From: Periconia sp. R9002
Lineage: Eukaryota > Ascomycota > Dothideomycetes > Pleosporales > Periconiaceae
Direction of reading: 5' to 3'
DNA: 64,000 bases
Assembly (NCBI GenBank): GCA_023627715.1
Contig: JAMAHW010000076.1
Coordinates: forward strand, 1 to 64,000
Shown here: in pieces, positions 23,320 to 35,085 of the stretch
Numbering within the stretch: the first letter of the stretch is position 1
Layout: every line of letters starts with the position of its first letter
Translations under genes and position numbers: made by a program
Notes under the pieces: generated by a model
The model's database searches: none
What the model was told of the DNA's origin: nothing
Seen by the model: the letters and a program-made list of their open reading frames with translations, nothing else

Positions 23320-25413
23320 GCCTTCACGGTGGTCAATCGCGTCCCGGTCAACTCAAGGGAACCGTGAAGGATGACTCTATCCCTGGCGGGAGGATCACAA
23401 ACGAAGCTGGAAGGGTAGCGATTAAATGTTGACCGAGTGACTATGTAGAACAGATGCTTGGGGAAAACGGAGAGAAAGTCATGCGTGACTATTTCGATGC
23501 TCAATATTCAAGGTGTGTCGGAGGTGGTTGAGGGTTGCATCTTGCTGGATGGAGACCGTCGCGGTCGATAGGGGCAGTGTTCACATAAGGTTGGAAGGCG
23601 AGGCAGGTGCTCTTGCCGTATATGGAGGAATTCCAGACAGGACAGGAAGTGACGATGGAGCCATCGACACCACAAGAAAATGTACATGATGGTTGTGAAG
23701 AATTGATATTTCATGGCCGATCTCCTGCACATATGAATTAACTATGGATATCTACACTGTAAGAGCCTACATAGAACGAAGCGTTTTGGATCGATGTAGC
23801 ATATTGTGCATGCCACTGAGCTTGATGGTCGCGCATCCATCCATCTGAAGATGCTTCGATGATGGTGGAATGACTCCCCAATTTTGCTATCCTTGGCTCC
23901 AATTTCATGATTACGATGGTAAATTAAAACGTCAACCAGGGATGACTTTGGTAGATGTGGAAATGGTTAGAGCGGAGTGGAGTGCCGCATTGAGGCGTAG
24001 CGTGATGCTTTTTTTCCACGTCAGGTGGGTGCAATAGCCAAACGCTCGTTTCAGTAGTGAGGGATTGTGAGGGGTCAGGAGACGGTGAGGGCCGATGATT
24101 TGGCGTTGGATGGCGAGAATTCCCGGTCTACTAGGCAGAGCATGGAATGATCAAGGAAGAGTGCAGACAGGCAGCCCCGCCCAACCAAGCTCCCGCAGAC
24201 ATGGTGAAGCGGTGACGAGGCTGTCAGTTCAACAGACGGAGAGATCAAGTAGAGAAGAACGTGGGAAAAGGTGTGGGTTTGGATGGTGGAATTGGTGGGA
24301 TGGATGACTCCATCCATGCTGGAAGTTGAGAATGATTGAAGCCATCATGGCATCGAATGGATGGTGGGCGTGGCGTCGTGCCGCGCCGCAAAAGCAAGGC
24401 GGGCTTTGGCGGCTTGTGATGGCGAGTGTCGGGGATGGATGTCGGGGGAATCCAGTGGGTCACATGATGTGCAGAAGACCGATCCAGATCAATCCGACGT
24501 GTATCAAGTACTAGTCCGTGTACCTAGAGATGCTTACAAGTAATCGTTGTTTCCTTTGGTATTCGACCATGTGTAGTTATACAGAAAGCATTCACATATA
24601 TGTAACTACCTACTGTAAGTGATGTTGTTTGTTGACTGGATTGGGCATTGCCATGGAGATGCCGGAGATGCAGGAGAAAAAACAGAGAGAAAATTCGCAG
24701 CGTGCTGGGCAGGCGGGAGCTATGCCTGTGCGGGCAAAGCGATCCCTGACCCCGGCCGCCCGTGGGAGCTGCTCCACGCTCATTGCTCGTGGGCCTGCCG
24801 TCTTTTTCTGTGCTGCTTCGCCTGGACACGCCGCATTCGTCCTAATCCGCAAGGCCTGGTTTGCTGGTCGCCGAGCCAGAGTCAAGGCAAGGCAGCTGGC
24901 AGCCGTTTGCTGCACAACACTCCTTTTCATAGCCCCCAACACGACCACCACCCCCGCCCCTACACAGTGCGCACTCGCACTACACACTACTTACAGCCCG
25001 GCACCCAGCCCAGCCCAGCCCAGCGCGGCGCAACACCCAGCCAGCACCCGACCGATAGACCAGACCGCAGACAGCTGAGACTGACTGACTGGAGAGAAGA
25101 GAAAAAAAAAGGGTCCCGTCGCCCGCCCGGCCTTGCCTCTCTCTCGTGACGCAGCCGGGCCTTTGAAAGCTCCGCGCCCTGCCAGATTCCATCGCTCATT
25201 TTCATTACGTATCTCGCCTTCCTGTCTACCTCTCCACGCAACCACACACAAGTCCCGCCGTGTCTCGTTATCAGACATTATCAAAATCCCCTACACACAC
25301 CTTTGAACCTCGACGCTCCCGGCCCCGCGCCTACTCGCGCCTAGCCCGTCACAGAACCTCCCTCTCCGCCGTCCTGTGCCCCTCTATCTGGTGGAGGGGC
25401 ACCTCGCCCGCCC
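23320..25413. other. Divergent intergenic region, arrestin/bZIP
   Basis: About 2.1 kb separate the arrestin gene (-) from the bZIP gene (+). The right part, from about 24700, is GC-rich with open frames on both strands but no recognisable protein; it is probably leader and promoter of the bZIP gene. Confidence 0.5.
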
Positions 25414-27009
25414 ATGGGAGATAACATGACGGCCGCCGTGGGCAAGACGGAAGATCCACGCGACTGCTCGACCTCTTCCGACCCTGAGCCTGAGATCTAT
25501 CCCCACGAAGATGAGCACGAACAGACCTACACCCAGGACAACCCCCAACCTCAGAAGCGCAAGGGCGGCCGAAAACCAGTGAGCATTTGAGCCCTGCCTG
25601 ACCTCCCTTTTCACCTCCATTCATTCCTGTTGTTTGTTTGTAGCCTCTGCTTTGTACAAATGACTCTCTCCTGCACTCCCTTCCCCCCTACCCGTCGCCC
25701 TACGTCGTCGCCCGTCACGTCACCTAAATGTCCAAAACCACACTAACCCACCCCCGTAAGATCTATGCCACCTCGGAAGAGCGCAAGCAGCGCAATCGCC
25801 AGGCCCAGGCCGCTTTTCGCGAGCGCCGTACCGAGTACATCAAGCAGCTCGAGAGCACCATCAAGCACCACGAAGATACCCTTCAGAATCTGCAAAATAG
25901 CCACCGCAATGCCGCCGACGAATGCCTCATGCTGCGATACAAGAACTCGCTGCTGGAAAGGATCCTCCTCGAAAAGGGTACACCTCACTACTCATCCTAG
26001 CTATTCCGTACGCGTCGCTAACCAATTGACCAGGCATTGACGTCCAAGCTGAACTGCGCGCAAAGACGGGAAGTCCCAATCTCGGGCCTACACGCGCCGC
26101 CACATCCACCGCCGCCTCTCCGAACCAACCTCCACTTCAGCAACGAGCCATCTTGAATAGACAGCAGCAGCGGAGATCGTTGGGAGGACCACCCAAACCT
26201 GATGGTATGCATCACAGTTTGCCCATGATCCAACCCGATGGAGCCGTGCCAAATCGATCACCGCTGTCGCAGCCCACTCCAGTCTCTCACCTCTCTTCAC
26301 CATCTACCACGGCGACTCGTTCTCCCAACTTCGTACCCCAGGGTACTTCTGTTTCGCCCAACTTTGGGCCCCTTCCCCCCCAACAACAACAGCCACAACA
26401 GCAGCAGCAGCAGCAACAACAACAACTGCGACCGCAACCGCCTAGGTCGAGCTTTACGCCAATGATGGGTCCCCAACGACCATCATTGGTGACTAACCAA
26501 GCTTCTTCGAATGGCATGTCCAGCGCTTCCACGATTGGTAGTGGAGCGAGTGTGATGACCCAAAGCAGCACCAGCGGCGGTCCGACATCCTTCTTCTCGA
26601 CGCCTTTTACGGACCACATGTCCCAGCTCGGCAAGCTGTCCCGTTTCCTAGTCCCCGTCTCATAGGTATAGAGCTTCCTGATCCTAGGCTGATTCCGTGT
26701 ACAGAGCAGGAGTACGATGAGCAAGCCGATATGCTCGACCAAGAAGAGCCCAGCGATCACTCAGCTGGGCCTGGTCCGTACCCACAAAACTTCCCTCCGA
26801 ACACCATGCACTCGCAAAGCATGCAACCACCGATGCCGCCTGCAAATAATCCGCCCTTCGCGAGCCCTGCGTCGGCGACGCCGAGTGATGGGGGCAACGT
26901 CTTCAACGGCATGAACCATTTGTTTGATCCTTATGATCCCATGCTCGATGCCGATCCGTTTGGTCTTTCTGCTAGCATGCATTTCCCGACCATGTACGAA
27001 TCAAGGTAG
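25414..27009 (+). CDS. bZIP transcription factor
   Basis: This is a basic leucine zipper regulator of about 431 residues in four exons: 25414-25578, 25761-25977, 26034 to about 26642, and about 26705-27009. The first exon ends QKRKGGRKP and splices to IYATSEERKQRNRQ, so the basic region RNRQAQAAFRERR is intact. The zipper follows (EYIKQLESTIKHHEDTLQNL), then LMLRYKNSLLERILLEKG and IDVQAELRAKTGSPN. The remainder is low-complexity: Gln-, Pro- and Ser-rich with a poly-Gln run, and a C-terminus with GMNHLFDPYDPMLD. The last intron is ambiguous, since donors at 26643 or 26651 both keep the frame. It presumably binds DNA as a dimer in the nucleus. The long GC-rich leader may carry translational control, which is inference. 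Confidence 0.88.
26388..26428 (+). repeat. CAA/CAG repeat (poly-Gln)
   Basis: Mixed CAA and CAG codons encode a glutamine-rich run in the bZIP protein. It is of the type usually found in transactivation regions. Confidence 0.8.
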
Positions 27010-27851
27010 TACGATTGATGTCCGTGTACAAGAGACAAGGAGCAAAAAAAATTAGGGGTGGGAGTTTTTCTATTGGTATCATTCAACTTGCGGTTTGGAC
27101 TTTCAGCGGGCGCCTAAGGTCTTATCTTGGGGCATGGTCAACCTTACGACTACTGGCGTTTTTTGACTCTAGGGACCAACCTGGATATTATTACGATATC
27201 CACGCGTTACGGCGGTACTCTCAAAAGTTTTCTATTTTTTCCCCTGCAATACACTCTGTGCGCATTTGGAGATTTGATGGTTTTTCGTCGGATGATGGGG
27301 TAGGTATCATGACGATAGAGAGTGGCCTCTGGATGGTCACGGTTTCGACAGCCCATACATATCTGGGCAATTCCCTCAGTTGGTCGGCGTGTAGACGCAG
27401 CGTCTGCCTTGTAAATACTCAACTGCGAGCTGGCACTCTTATTTTTATTGAACGAGCTGCCTCGAATCTTGAACAACCTAATTACCATTCACGGTCCGTG
27501 AGGAGTGAGTGAGCGAACGAACCATGGCGGTGTGATGGAATATGATGATGCAACAAGCAGCGCCGTAACCATGATGAGGACAGTAGTGGGAAGAAACATG
27601 TTGGGAGTGACGATGCCAAGGCCGGCCGACCCAGGTGACTTACCTAAGCCTGTGAAGCGAGGCACAAACCACCAATTGTAAATTTCGGCAGGAACCACCA
27701 TCGCACGTCCTACCCAATTCCTTTGAGCGACCTCTACCCATCACCCGAGAGCCGCGACCCTAGACTTCGGGGCCTGCTCTCTTGAATTTCCCTCTATACC
27801 ATCAGACTGAGCGTCTAGAAGGAAAAGCGCGAAAGGCGCTTTAATTTCAAG
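27010..27851. other. Intergenic, Stm1-like gene promoter
   Basis: This lies between two plus-strand genes. It should contain the bZIP terminator and the promoter of the RGG protein. A minus-strand frame at 27489-27701 includes a hydrophobic stretch but has no other support. Confidence 0.5.
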
Positions 27852-29210
27852 ATGTCGATTGCCTCCAAAGTAAGCCCCACCCTCTCTCGCTCAACTCACC
27901 TCGCGAGCCCTTTGAACCATTGAGAAGCTCGAAGCCACATCGCGCGTCGTCACATGAAACCCTTTGCTGACTCAATGGACAGAACCTTTTCGAGTTGCTC
28001 GGTACGTCAACGCCTCGAGACCTACGCACACGCTGCCATGCGTATACAAACGTACACACACACACCTGCCCAGCAGAAGCTAACAATGGTCCTCAGGCAA
28101 CGACCCAGAACTCGACCCCGACCGTGCCCCAGAGCCCCCTACAAAGGCCATTGAAAAGCCTACGCCGAGGACTGGCAAGCGCAATGCTCCTGCCGAAGCT
28201 CCTGTGCGATCTGCTGGTCAATCCACGCGCGCGCCCAAGGACTCCGGAAACGCCAACGACAACTGTATGTCATCATCGATACTCGCCTGAAGCTTCATAC
28301 GAACATGTCATCGTTAGCCAGCGACGTCTCTTGCATGGACAATCAGCTAACCAGATACAGACCTCCGTGACCGTGGTGTAGGGTCTGACAAGAACCGTAG
28401 CCGTGGCTCTGGTGGTGAGAAAACCCAACCCAACCCCGCACCAAAAATAAACTAACGATGAACATAGAACCCGGCGAGTACCGCGGTGGTCGTGGCGGCC
28501 GTGGACGTGGAAGGGGTGGCCGTGGACGCGGTGGAGATCGCGATGATCGTCACAGCAAGACTGGCGTCGGGTATGATGGTGCCCTTTCTCTCGTTCCATT
28601 GATCTTCTTCTAACATATGTCTAGCGAGCACGAGAAGCAAGTCGCTCACGGATGGGGAGCCAACGACGGAAACGCTGAATTGGCCGACGAGCAGGCTGGT
28701 GAGGCCATCGCCAAGCAAGACGAGAAGGCTGCTGTCACCGAAGATGCCCAAGCTGAAGCTGAGCCTGAGCCCGAGGACAAGACCAAGTCCTACGATGCCT
28801 ACCTCGCTGAGTTGGCCGAGAAGAAGTTGGCTCTCGGCAACACCAATCTGCGCAAGGCCAACGAGGGCAGCTCCAAGAAGTTCCCCGAGGGTACTGCCGT
28901 CACCCGCGATGAGGAGGAAGACTTCATCGCTGGATCCGGTGGCAAGACCAAGCGTCAGCGCGACCGCAAGGAGAAGGCTTTCGTCGAGCTTGATGGAGAC
29001 CGCATGCTCCAAGCCGCACCCCGCGAGGGTGGTAACTTCCGTGGCGGACGCGGCGGTCGTGGCCGTGGCGAAGGCCGTGGCGAGTACCGTGGCCGTGGCG
29101 GCCGTGGACGTGGTGAGAGTCGTGGAGAGGGTCGTCCCCGCGGCGGACGTGGTGGCCAGTCTGGCCCCAACCTCTCCGACTCCAGCGCCTTCCCCAGCCT
29201 GGGCTCATAA
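27852..29210 (+). CDS. Stm1/SERBP1-type RGG ribosome-binding protein
   Basis: This is a 315-residue protein of the hyaluronan/mRNA-binding (HABP4/SERBP1) family, which includes yeast Stm1 and fission yeast Oga1. These clamp idle 80S ribosomes and act in TOR-dependent dormancy. Six exons are in phase: 27852-27869, 27983-28001, 28097-28264, 28361-28414, 28468-28570 and 28625-29210. The N-terminus MSIASKNLFELLGNDPE is the Stm1-like N motif and is split over 18- and 19-nt micro-exons. An RGG block (GGRGGRGRGRGG) lies in exon 5. The conserved core is KTGVGEHEKQVAHGWG, then KSYDAYLAELAEKK, and the C-terminus carries a second long RGG block ending SSAFPSLGS. Arginine methylation of the RGG tracts is expected from the family. 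It is probably abundant and cytosolic. Confidence 0.93.
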
Positions 29211-30671
29211 CGCTCCAATTGAGCGCCCAAGACAGCACACTTTTTGTGAAGTGAAGCAAATGCTGTCCATGTAGGCGAGTGGCTGAGGATGCTATCTCGA
29301 TACGGAATCGTGAGCAAGACGGTACAACGGTTGATAGGTGGTTTCGCACAAAGTAGGGACAAAAATGAGATGGAAAAAAGAATAGTCAACAAATCTCGAA
29401 TCACGGATGCATGATGAGAAGAGGGAAATGGCGATACTCAAAAACGAAATGTTTGGGGATGTGTTCAACCTTTTTTTTTGTCTCGGCCTTCCTTTTTTTG
29501 ACGTAAACACCTAACCTTTTCTCTGTCTGACTTGTGTGCTGTGCCTGCCCCCCGCTCCCGTTTGACGAGATTATTTTTTCTTTTATCAAAGTTACTTATT
29601 CATGTTTTGCTACAAATCATCTTTGTGTTGAGTGACTGACTAACCCTTACATGTACATACGTAAGCACAGCTTTCCCACACTGCTGCATAATATCATGTA
29701 GAACGCAAGCAAACAAACGAAACCAGCAAATCTTCTCCCCCCTCCTCGCTTCCCCTAGAAGAAGAAAAGAACATGGAATGAAGGGTCTTGTATGCATAAC
29801 GTTCGACGTACCTTAACCCTCGCCCTCACCCTCATACTACATACATACCTACCTACCTCCACGCAAATCCATACATATCGTCAATCCATACATACCCCAA
29901 ATACGTGTACTTAACATCATTGATGTAAACAAGAAGGGGTCTGTCTGGCCTTTACCTATATATGCATACCTACCTACACATACCCGTATGTTAGCATCAG
30001 TTGTACATGTAGGAAGAATCAGGAAAAGACGGTGTAACTTACTATACATAGATACCTACCTACCTACCTCTACCTAACCCATCTTCATTCCCCTTTTTCC
30101 CTTTTTCTTTTTTTTTTGTTGTCAACGAGTTAGAAGTTGCATACGTACGGAATACAGATGTACCTATATACATACATATATATAGAACGGCAAGGACATC
30201 ACGTTTTGATACATAGATAGATATACAAGAAGATTAAGATGTGTCACATATATATAGCGTGTGTGTGTACGTACGTGACAAACCAATCTAACTCGTATAA
30301 AATGTACACCAGGGGGGGGAAGGGGGTTAGATGCTTGATTTCTGTAGAAGGAAGGAAGAAAGAAGGAAGGGGATCTATGTATGTATGTATGTATATCTCA
30401 AACAGTTTGCTAAGTTAGGCTAAAGCAACGTTACGTACCAAAGTTTAGTCGTGTTATATCGTTTTCGGTTCGGGTTCAGTTTTTTTAACAATAAAAAATT
30501 TTTTTTATTTATTAATTTAATTTAACTTATTTCCGTTCTTTTCGCCCATCTAATTCAACATCCCAAACCCCCCCCCCCCCCCCCCCTCAATATAAACATA
30601 CACAAACTCCACCCAATCTCCCTCCCTTCACACAACCCCCCTCAAATAAAAAAAAAGATCCAACCCCACCT
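29211..30671. other. Intergenic between convergent genes
   Basis: About 1.5 kb lie between the Stm1-like gene (+) and the RBR ligase (-). The interval is filled with TACC, TACA and TATG tetranucleotide arrays (29838-29860, 30050-30070, 30375-30395), A/T-rich runs and a C19 tract (30568-30586). No gene is supportable. Confidence 0.6.
30568..30586. repeat. Poly-C tract (C19)
   Basis: Nineteen consecutive C lie about 90 bases downstream of the RBR ligase stop codon. Confidence 0.95.
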
Positions 30672-32703
30672 TCACGCTCCCAACACCACCCCATCCCCCT
30701 CGCGTAACCTCACCATCTGCTCCGCCGCCATCATCGTGTCTTCCTCCTCTGCATCCGCCGAAGCCACAGTATACGCATTCTCCAGCCCCCAGTGCTGTTT
30801 CGCCCCGGTCCTTTCTACCTCCGCTTCTGCTCTGTACCGCTGCTGGAGTTCTTCGTGTAGTTCCCCTTGGCACGTGCTGCAGACGATGGTGGTGCAGTGA
30901 TCGCAGATGTATGCTAAGCTAAAAGGGTGATGTGATTTTTCTACCTCCTTTGAAGAGGAAGGTGTCTGGGGAGCGGTGGTGGTGATGCTGTTGAAAGTGG
31001 TGGCTTGATGGCGTTGGGCGTCAAGGTCGGAAGGATCGTGCATGGAGTAGCGTCGTCGTTTGCGCGGTGGTTCCTGTGCGGTGATCATGTTCCCGTAGGT
31101 ATCGACCACGTAATTCAATGGCGAAGGGAGCCAGTCCATGCTTCTATCTTGAGGAGGTATGGAAGAGGGAAGTTGGTCTACTGGCGGCGCGGTCAGGTCC
31201 GGCACCGAAGCCGCATAGCCGCTGAGTTGCCTCCTCATCGGTCGTGTATGCTCACGGGCTCGATTGTGCGGGCGCCATGTAATATGCTGATCATTTCTGA
31301 GCGAAGCAGGCGTTCCAGCGGGTACTATTGTGGTATTATAGGGTTTGTTCCCGCCGTAGTGGATATCCTGAACTACGGGGTAAATTTCGCGCCAGCACCT
31401 CATGCATTCGACTTGGTTAGTAGGAGTCAAGGTGATGCCTAAAAGATGCTCTTTCAGACCAATAGTATACTCAGAGTAGCTAGAGTGCTCGCACATCCCT
31501 GTGTGGGGGGGATCGCTATTTGAAGGTTCTGGTCCAAAATCGAAAGTGGAAGCTTCCCAGTGCGCTGGGAAGTGAGGCAGCAAAGTTAGCAAAGATGCGC
31601 AGATATACTCCAGTACAAAGATCATGGGATACCGATTGAGGGTTGCACTTACATGGCGGGCCATCATCTAGATTCAAGGGCTTCGCGATCTGACCATCTT
31701 CATCCTTGCCATTGTCTACACCAGGTAAAGTCTCGGTAGATGTTACAGACTCGTCATCATCATCGTAGTCTTCATCATGAGCACAATCGCCTGGAGGGCC
31801 CATGCAAGTCCAGCAAAAGTGGGCTCCGCATCGGCATTCCATATGGGTACACCCAAACATCCTCTTCACCCCCTCTCCGCACGCCGGGCACCGTTTATAT
31901 CCCCAGCTCTTCAAAAGCTTTGCCGTCGTTTCGTCGAGACCATATTTGAACGGCTCGCAAGGAGATCCCGAATGTGCAAGGCTGCGACACTCGGTACATA
32001 TATCAGCTTCACACTGCGGACACGCGACAGTTGCTGATTGTGGTATGCCAACAGCCGAGTCCACGCGTTCTTTGCCCTTGTTTAACTTGGGCTGCGGGAG
32101 CAGGCGGTTGGGGACGAAGGCAGAGCATTTTTGTACTGGGCAGTAGATCGGCCTCCTGGTATTTCGCTCTTCGAATTTCGCCCTGAATCGAGCAAGTTCC
32201 TCGCCTGATAGGTAGGGCCGGACGTAATGGATCGGAATGATGCCACAGCACCGTGGGGGCATGCGAGAGATGTCCTTGCATGCATCAAGGAACATGCTCT
32301 TCAGACATGAGACGCAGTAGTAATTCTTGCAGTGGCAAGGCTCGACGGCTACTTGATCCCTTGGAATTTTCTCGCAGCAGATAAGGCAGTTCTTTAGGGG
32401 TTCCTCCTTGTCGACTGCAAAGGGTAGTTCTCTCATTGCATCAAAGTGGGCGGCGGCGCGAGAAGCAGGCGAGTGTTCGGAATTGTAGGTACACGTGGAA
32501 GTCGACATTTGCGAGGTGTCGTTTTGGCTGTGTGGAATCTGCAACTCGTGGTGATGTCCAGTTTGGGTCGTCACTGCCTGACCGGTGACAACGCCTGTCA
32601 CGTGCTGTCGCCGCAGGACCTTGGAGAATCGTGAACCCATAAACGTGGTGGTTGATGAGAGGTCGTAGAGTTGGTACACGAGGTGATGTCGAATCGGAGA
32701 CAT
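30672..32703 (-). CDS. RBR (RING-IBR-RING) E3 ubiquitin ligase
   Basis: This is a RING-between-RING ubiquitin ligase of up to 647 residues in two exons (31653-32703 and 30672-31564). The junction reads DDGPP-S-HWEASTFDF. RING1 spans about 106-153 (CLICCEKIP...CHCKNYYCVSC), the IBR about 188-249 (CPVQKC...CPQCEADICTEC) and RING2 about 272-300 (CPACGEGVKRMFGCTHMEC). By family alignment the Cys in FGCTHMEC, about residue 285, is the catalytic thioester cysteine. The C-terminal half is largely disordered, with a basic patch PRKRRR. It ends with one more Cys-rich segment (CDHCTTIVCSTC). The ATG at 32703 overlaps a TATAAA-like sequence. The next ATG, at 32640, gives MGSRFSK, a good N-myristoylation signal, and may be the real start. 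Confidence 0.9.
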
Positions 32704-32708
32704 TTATA
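32703..32708 (-). promoter_or_regulatory. TATAAA overlapping first possible ATG of RBR gene
   Basis: On the minus strand the sequence reads CTATAAATG, so a TATA-like hexamer runs into the first in-frame ATG. If it works as a TATA box, transcription starts downstream and translation begins at 32640. This is inference from position only. Confidence 0.35.
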
Positions 32709-33878
32709 GTAGCACAGACGGGTGGCCCATTTGATCAAAAGGGTAACATGTGGAGAGTTGTTGCCTTGCGTACAGGCAGCCTTGTGGTGAGTGAGCCCTT
32801 ATTGGACTGGCCCATTGTGATAGTGGCCATCAGAGTCATAACAAAACGCTGTTGAAGGAATGGGCTACTCGTAAGATGATTTGTTCAATGTTGAGTCTTG
32901 ACTACATTGATATCCGGACAAGAGTCATCTGTGCCAAAGGGTGGTGGACAGGTCTGTGCGTTCGGTTGACTGTTGTCGTGCACGCATCCTCCGCTGACGC
33001 CAGAGATCCGTATGGTGCGCCCTTCTTCCATCCTTCATGGCGGCTCTCCATTTGGGTCTGCTGGAGCTTGAGTCACGGAGGAAGTCTTAGTCGTCTTGAG
33101 GGGTATTGGATCACTAAATGGTCTTTAGGACTGCGCCTTGCCAACACGAACTATCAACGACAAGATGAGTTGTACCATTTTCAGGAACAGTAGATAATTG
33201 ACACGCTAGATATGGCTGTGTTGAACTAGATACCCTTATGTGCCCTTCGTATCCAACTTTTGTTCATGCGCGAGAGTACTCTACATGCATGTAGAACACC
33301 CCGATCGATATTGTATACATCAACCATTATGCCAAGTAAACCTATCGTCGGCATGCCATCAGCTTCGTTGGAAACAAACCCGGGGTCACAAAACCATCCC
33401 AAAGACTGGGATAGAAGATATTCCCCTCTCGTCTCCCTCTGGCCGGTATATATATCTGTCAGCGCCGTAATCACCTACCTACATGTGTACTTCATTTCCG
33501 CCACCCTGATATACATCTCGTTTCTACAAGCCTGTGTTCTGCGCACCAGTCTTGATTTTTGACACATGCGAGTGAGATCAGCCAGATCTGAATCTCCCAG
33601 CTTCATTTCTTTTTCCCCTAGCGCGCAGCCATCATGTGCAGATCTTTGCGGGTGTAACCCTGCCAAGCATCTACGTCGCGATCATTCGGTCCAGGCCGAT
33701 GACGTAGACGGCGTCACCAGCCACGATTCTTGCTAAAGAACGAGGATGAGATCACTGCTTGCACCCAGTATAAAATCTATCCATATTCGGTCGACTATCA
33801 TCATCCCAGCTTCTTCTCAAAGAAACGAATATCTCCACAGCATTTTGCTTCAAATACTATTTCCTCCCGAAGAACAAT
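32704..33878. other. Divergent intergenic region
   Basis: About 1.2 kb separate the RBR ligase (-) from the small LEA-like gene (+). A TATA-like box lies near the right end. Short open frames here show no domains. Confidence 0.5.
33769..33774 (+). promoter_or_regulatory. TATA box candidate
   Basis: A TATAAA within cagtataaaatct lies 105-110 bases upstream of the ATG at 33879, a normal spacing for an ascomycete TATA promoter. TATA promoters are often inducible, which would suit a stress-type protein. Confidence 0.5.
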
Positions 33879-34407
33879 ATGGCGGACCAAAACCAGAACC
33901 AGCCCAAAACCTACAAGCAACAAGCCGGCGATTTCTATAACCGCCAGTACGAAAACTGGGTCCCCTGGATCGAGGACAAGTATCTCCAGTGGTTCACAAA
34001 AGACAACAAGGCTTCATATGCTACAAAACGTATGGCCCCATTATCTTCGAGGTTGCCAGAGACTTGCTAACCGTCTGCCAGAACAACTTGAAAAGACCAA
34101 AGTCACCGGTGTTGCACCCGTCGATAACCTCCAAGATGGCGTAAACAACCTCGTCGGTGGCCAGGTTGGCCAGGGCGGACTCGCTCAGCCTATTGGCGAC
34201 GCCTTTTCTAAAGAAGGCATCAACCGTGCAGAGCGCGGCGGAAAGGACGAGCAGGGACGGTCGCTTGAGAGTCAAGGACCATTAGGAGGATACGGTCAGA
34301 GTGCTGCCGATGGGGTCAAGGGAGCAGGCAGCGGCATCGCCGGTGGGGCGAAGAGTGCTGGTGGAGCCGTCTCTAATCTCTGGGGAGGTGGTGGCGACAA
34401 GAAATAG
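33879..34407 (+). CDS. Conserved fungal small LEA-like protein
   Basis: A 158-residue soluble protein is read in two exons (33879-34029 and 34082-34407), joined as SYATK-QQLEKTKVTG. I recognise it only as a conserved ascomycete protein of unknown function. The N-terminal part is aromatic-rich (YNRQYENWVPWIEDKYLQWF). The second half is very rich in Gly, Ala and Ser with repeated GGAKSAGG-type units and ends GGGGDKK. No signal peptide or membrane segment is seen. The composition resembles late-embryogenesis-abundant or hydrophilin proteins, so a role in stress or desiccation is inference. The ATG at 33879 is preferred over an earlier frame that reads through the leader. Confidence 0.85.
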
Positions 34408-35085
34408 AGGGTTTGATGATATCTACGAAGGAAATTAACGACCATGATACCAGGGATAAACAGGATACAGGATAATTTGGATTGGATTTGGCTCTAGGTT
34501 TTACGGAAATAATATGGGATTACGAACTGTTTTGGATAATGGATTTTTTAGGTGGATGAGAAACTACACCTCTTAGCGGACCAAATTTCTTACTCTACTG
34601 TAAATGTCTCAATATGACGACTATCGTGACGACAGGTAGCTCTGGCTAAACGCAGGCGTGCCTACAGAGATTGGTCGATGCAGGTTCCTGCGCTAGTGTG
34701 TATCAAGGAATTTTGTGCAGATGCCTATGTGCGTAGCATTCTGTGATTTCATCTTCACCTTGTCTCATAACTCCATACATCTCCCAACGGAAGTTTTCCG
34801 CTCAGCCGATCCTCACCAACTACCTTAAAACCGATATTTATAAGCATTGATCGGAGCAGCCCCTCTAAGCGTCGGAACACACAAGCCGATGGTAGTACCG
34901 AACTACCATTGCTCCTCTCACCCCGCCGAGCAACGGTAAGACATGTCTCCATTTTACAGGTTAAGTCGTCGGCTGCGCCGTACTGGTTCTTTATATGGCT
35001 ACGCGGATCATTTCAAATAACATAGTGCGATATCACCCATTTCAAAACCTCCCTGAAGACTCTTGAATCAGAACTCGCGGCAACC
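34408..35085. other. Intergenic between plus-strand genes
   Basis: This region presumably holds the terminator of the small LEA-like gene and the promoter of the dioxygenase. No gene or clear motif is seen. Confidence 0.5.

Noticed and set aside
24619..25149. Overlapping plus and minus open frames in GC-rich sequence
   Set aside because: No domain, start context or splice pattern supports them; the region is best read as leader and promoter of the bZIP gene.
27489..27701. Small minus-strand frame with a hydrophobic segment
   Set aside because: One hydrophobic stretch in a 70-codon frame is expected by chance; no other coding evidence.
33730..33878. Upstream extension of the LEA-like gene frame
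   Set aside because: The longer frame lies just after the TATA-like element and is in a different phase from the conserved MADQNQNQ start; it is best explained as leader.
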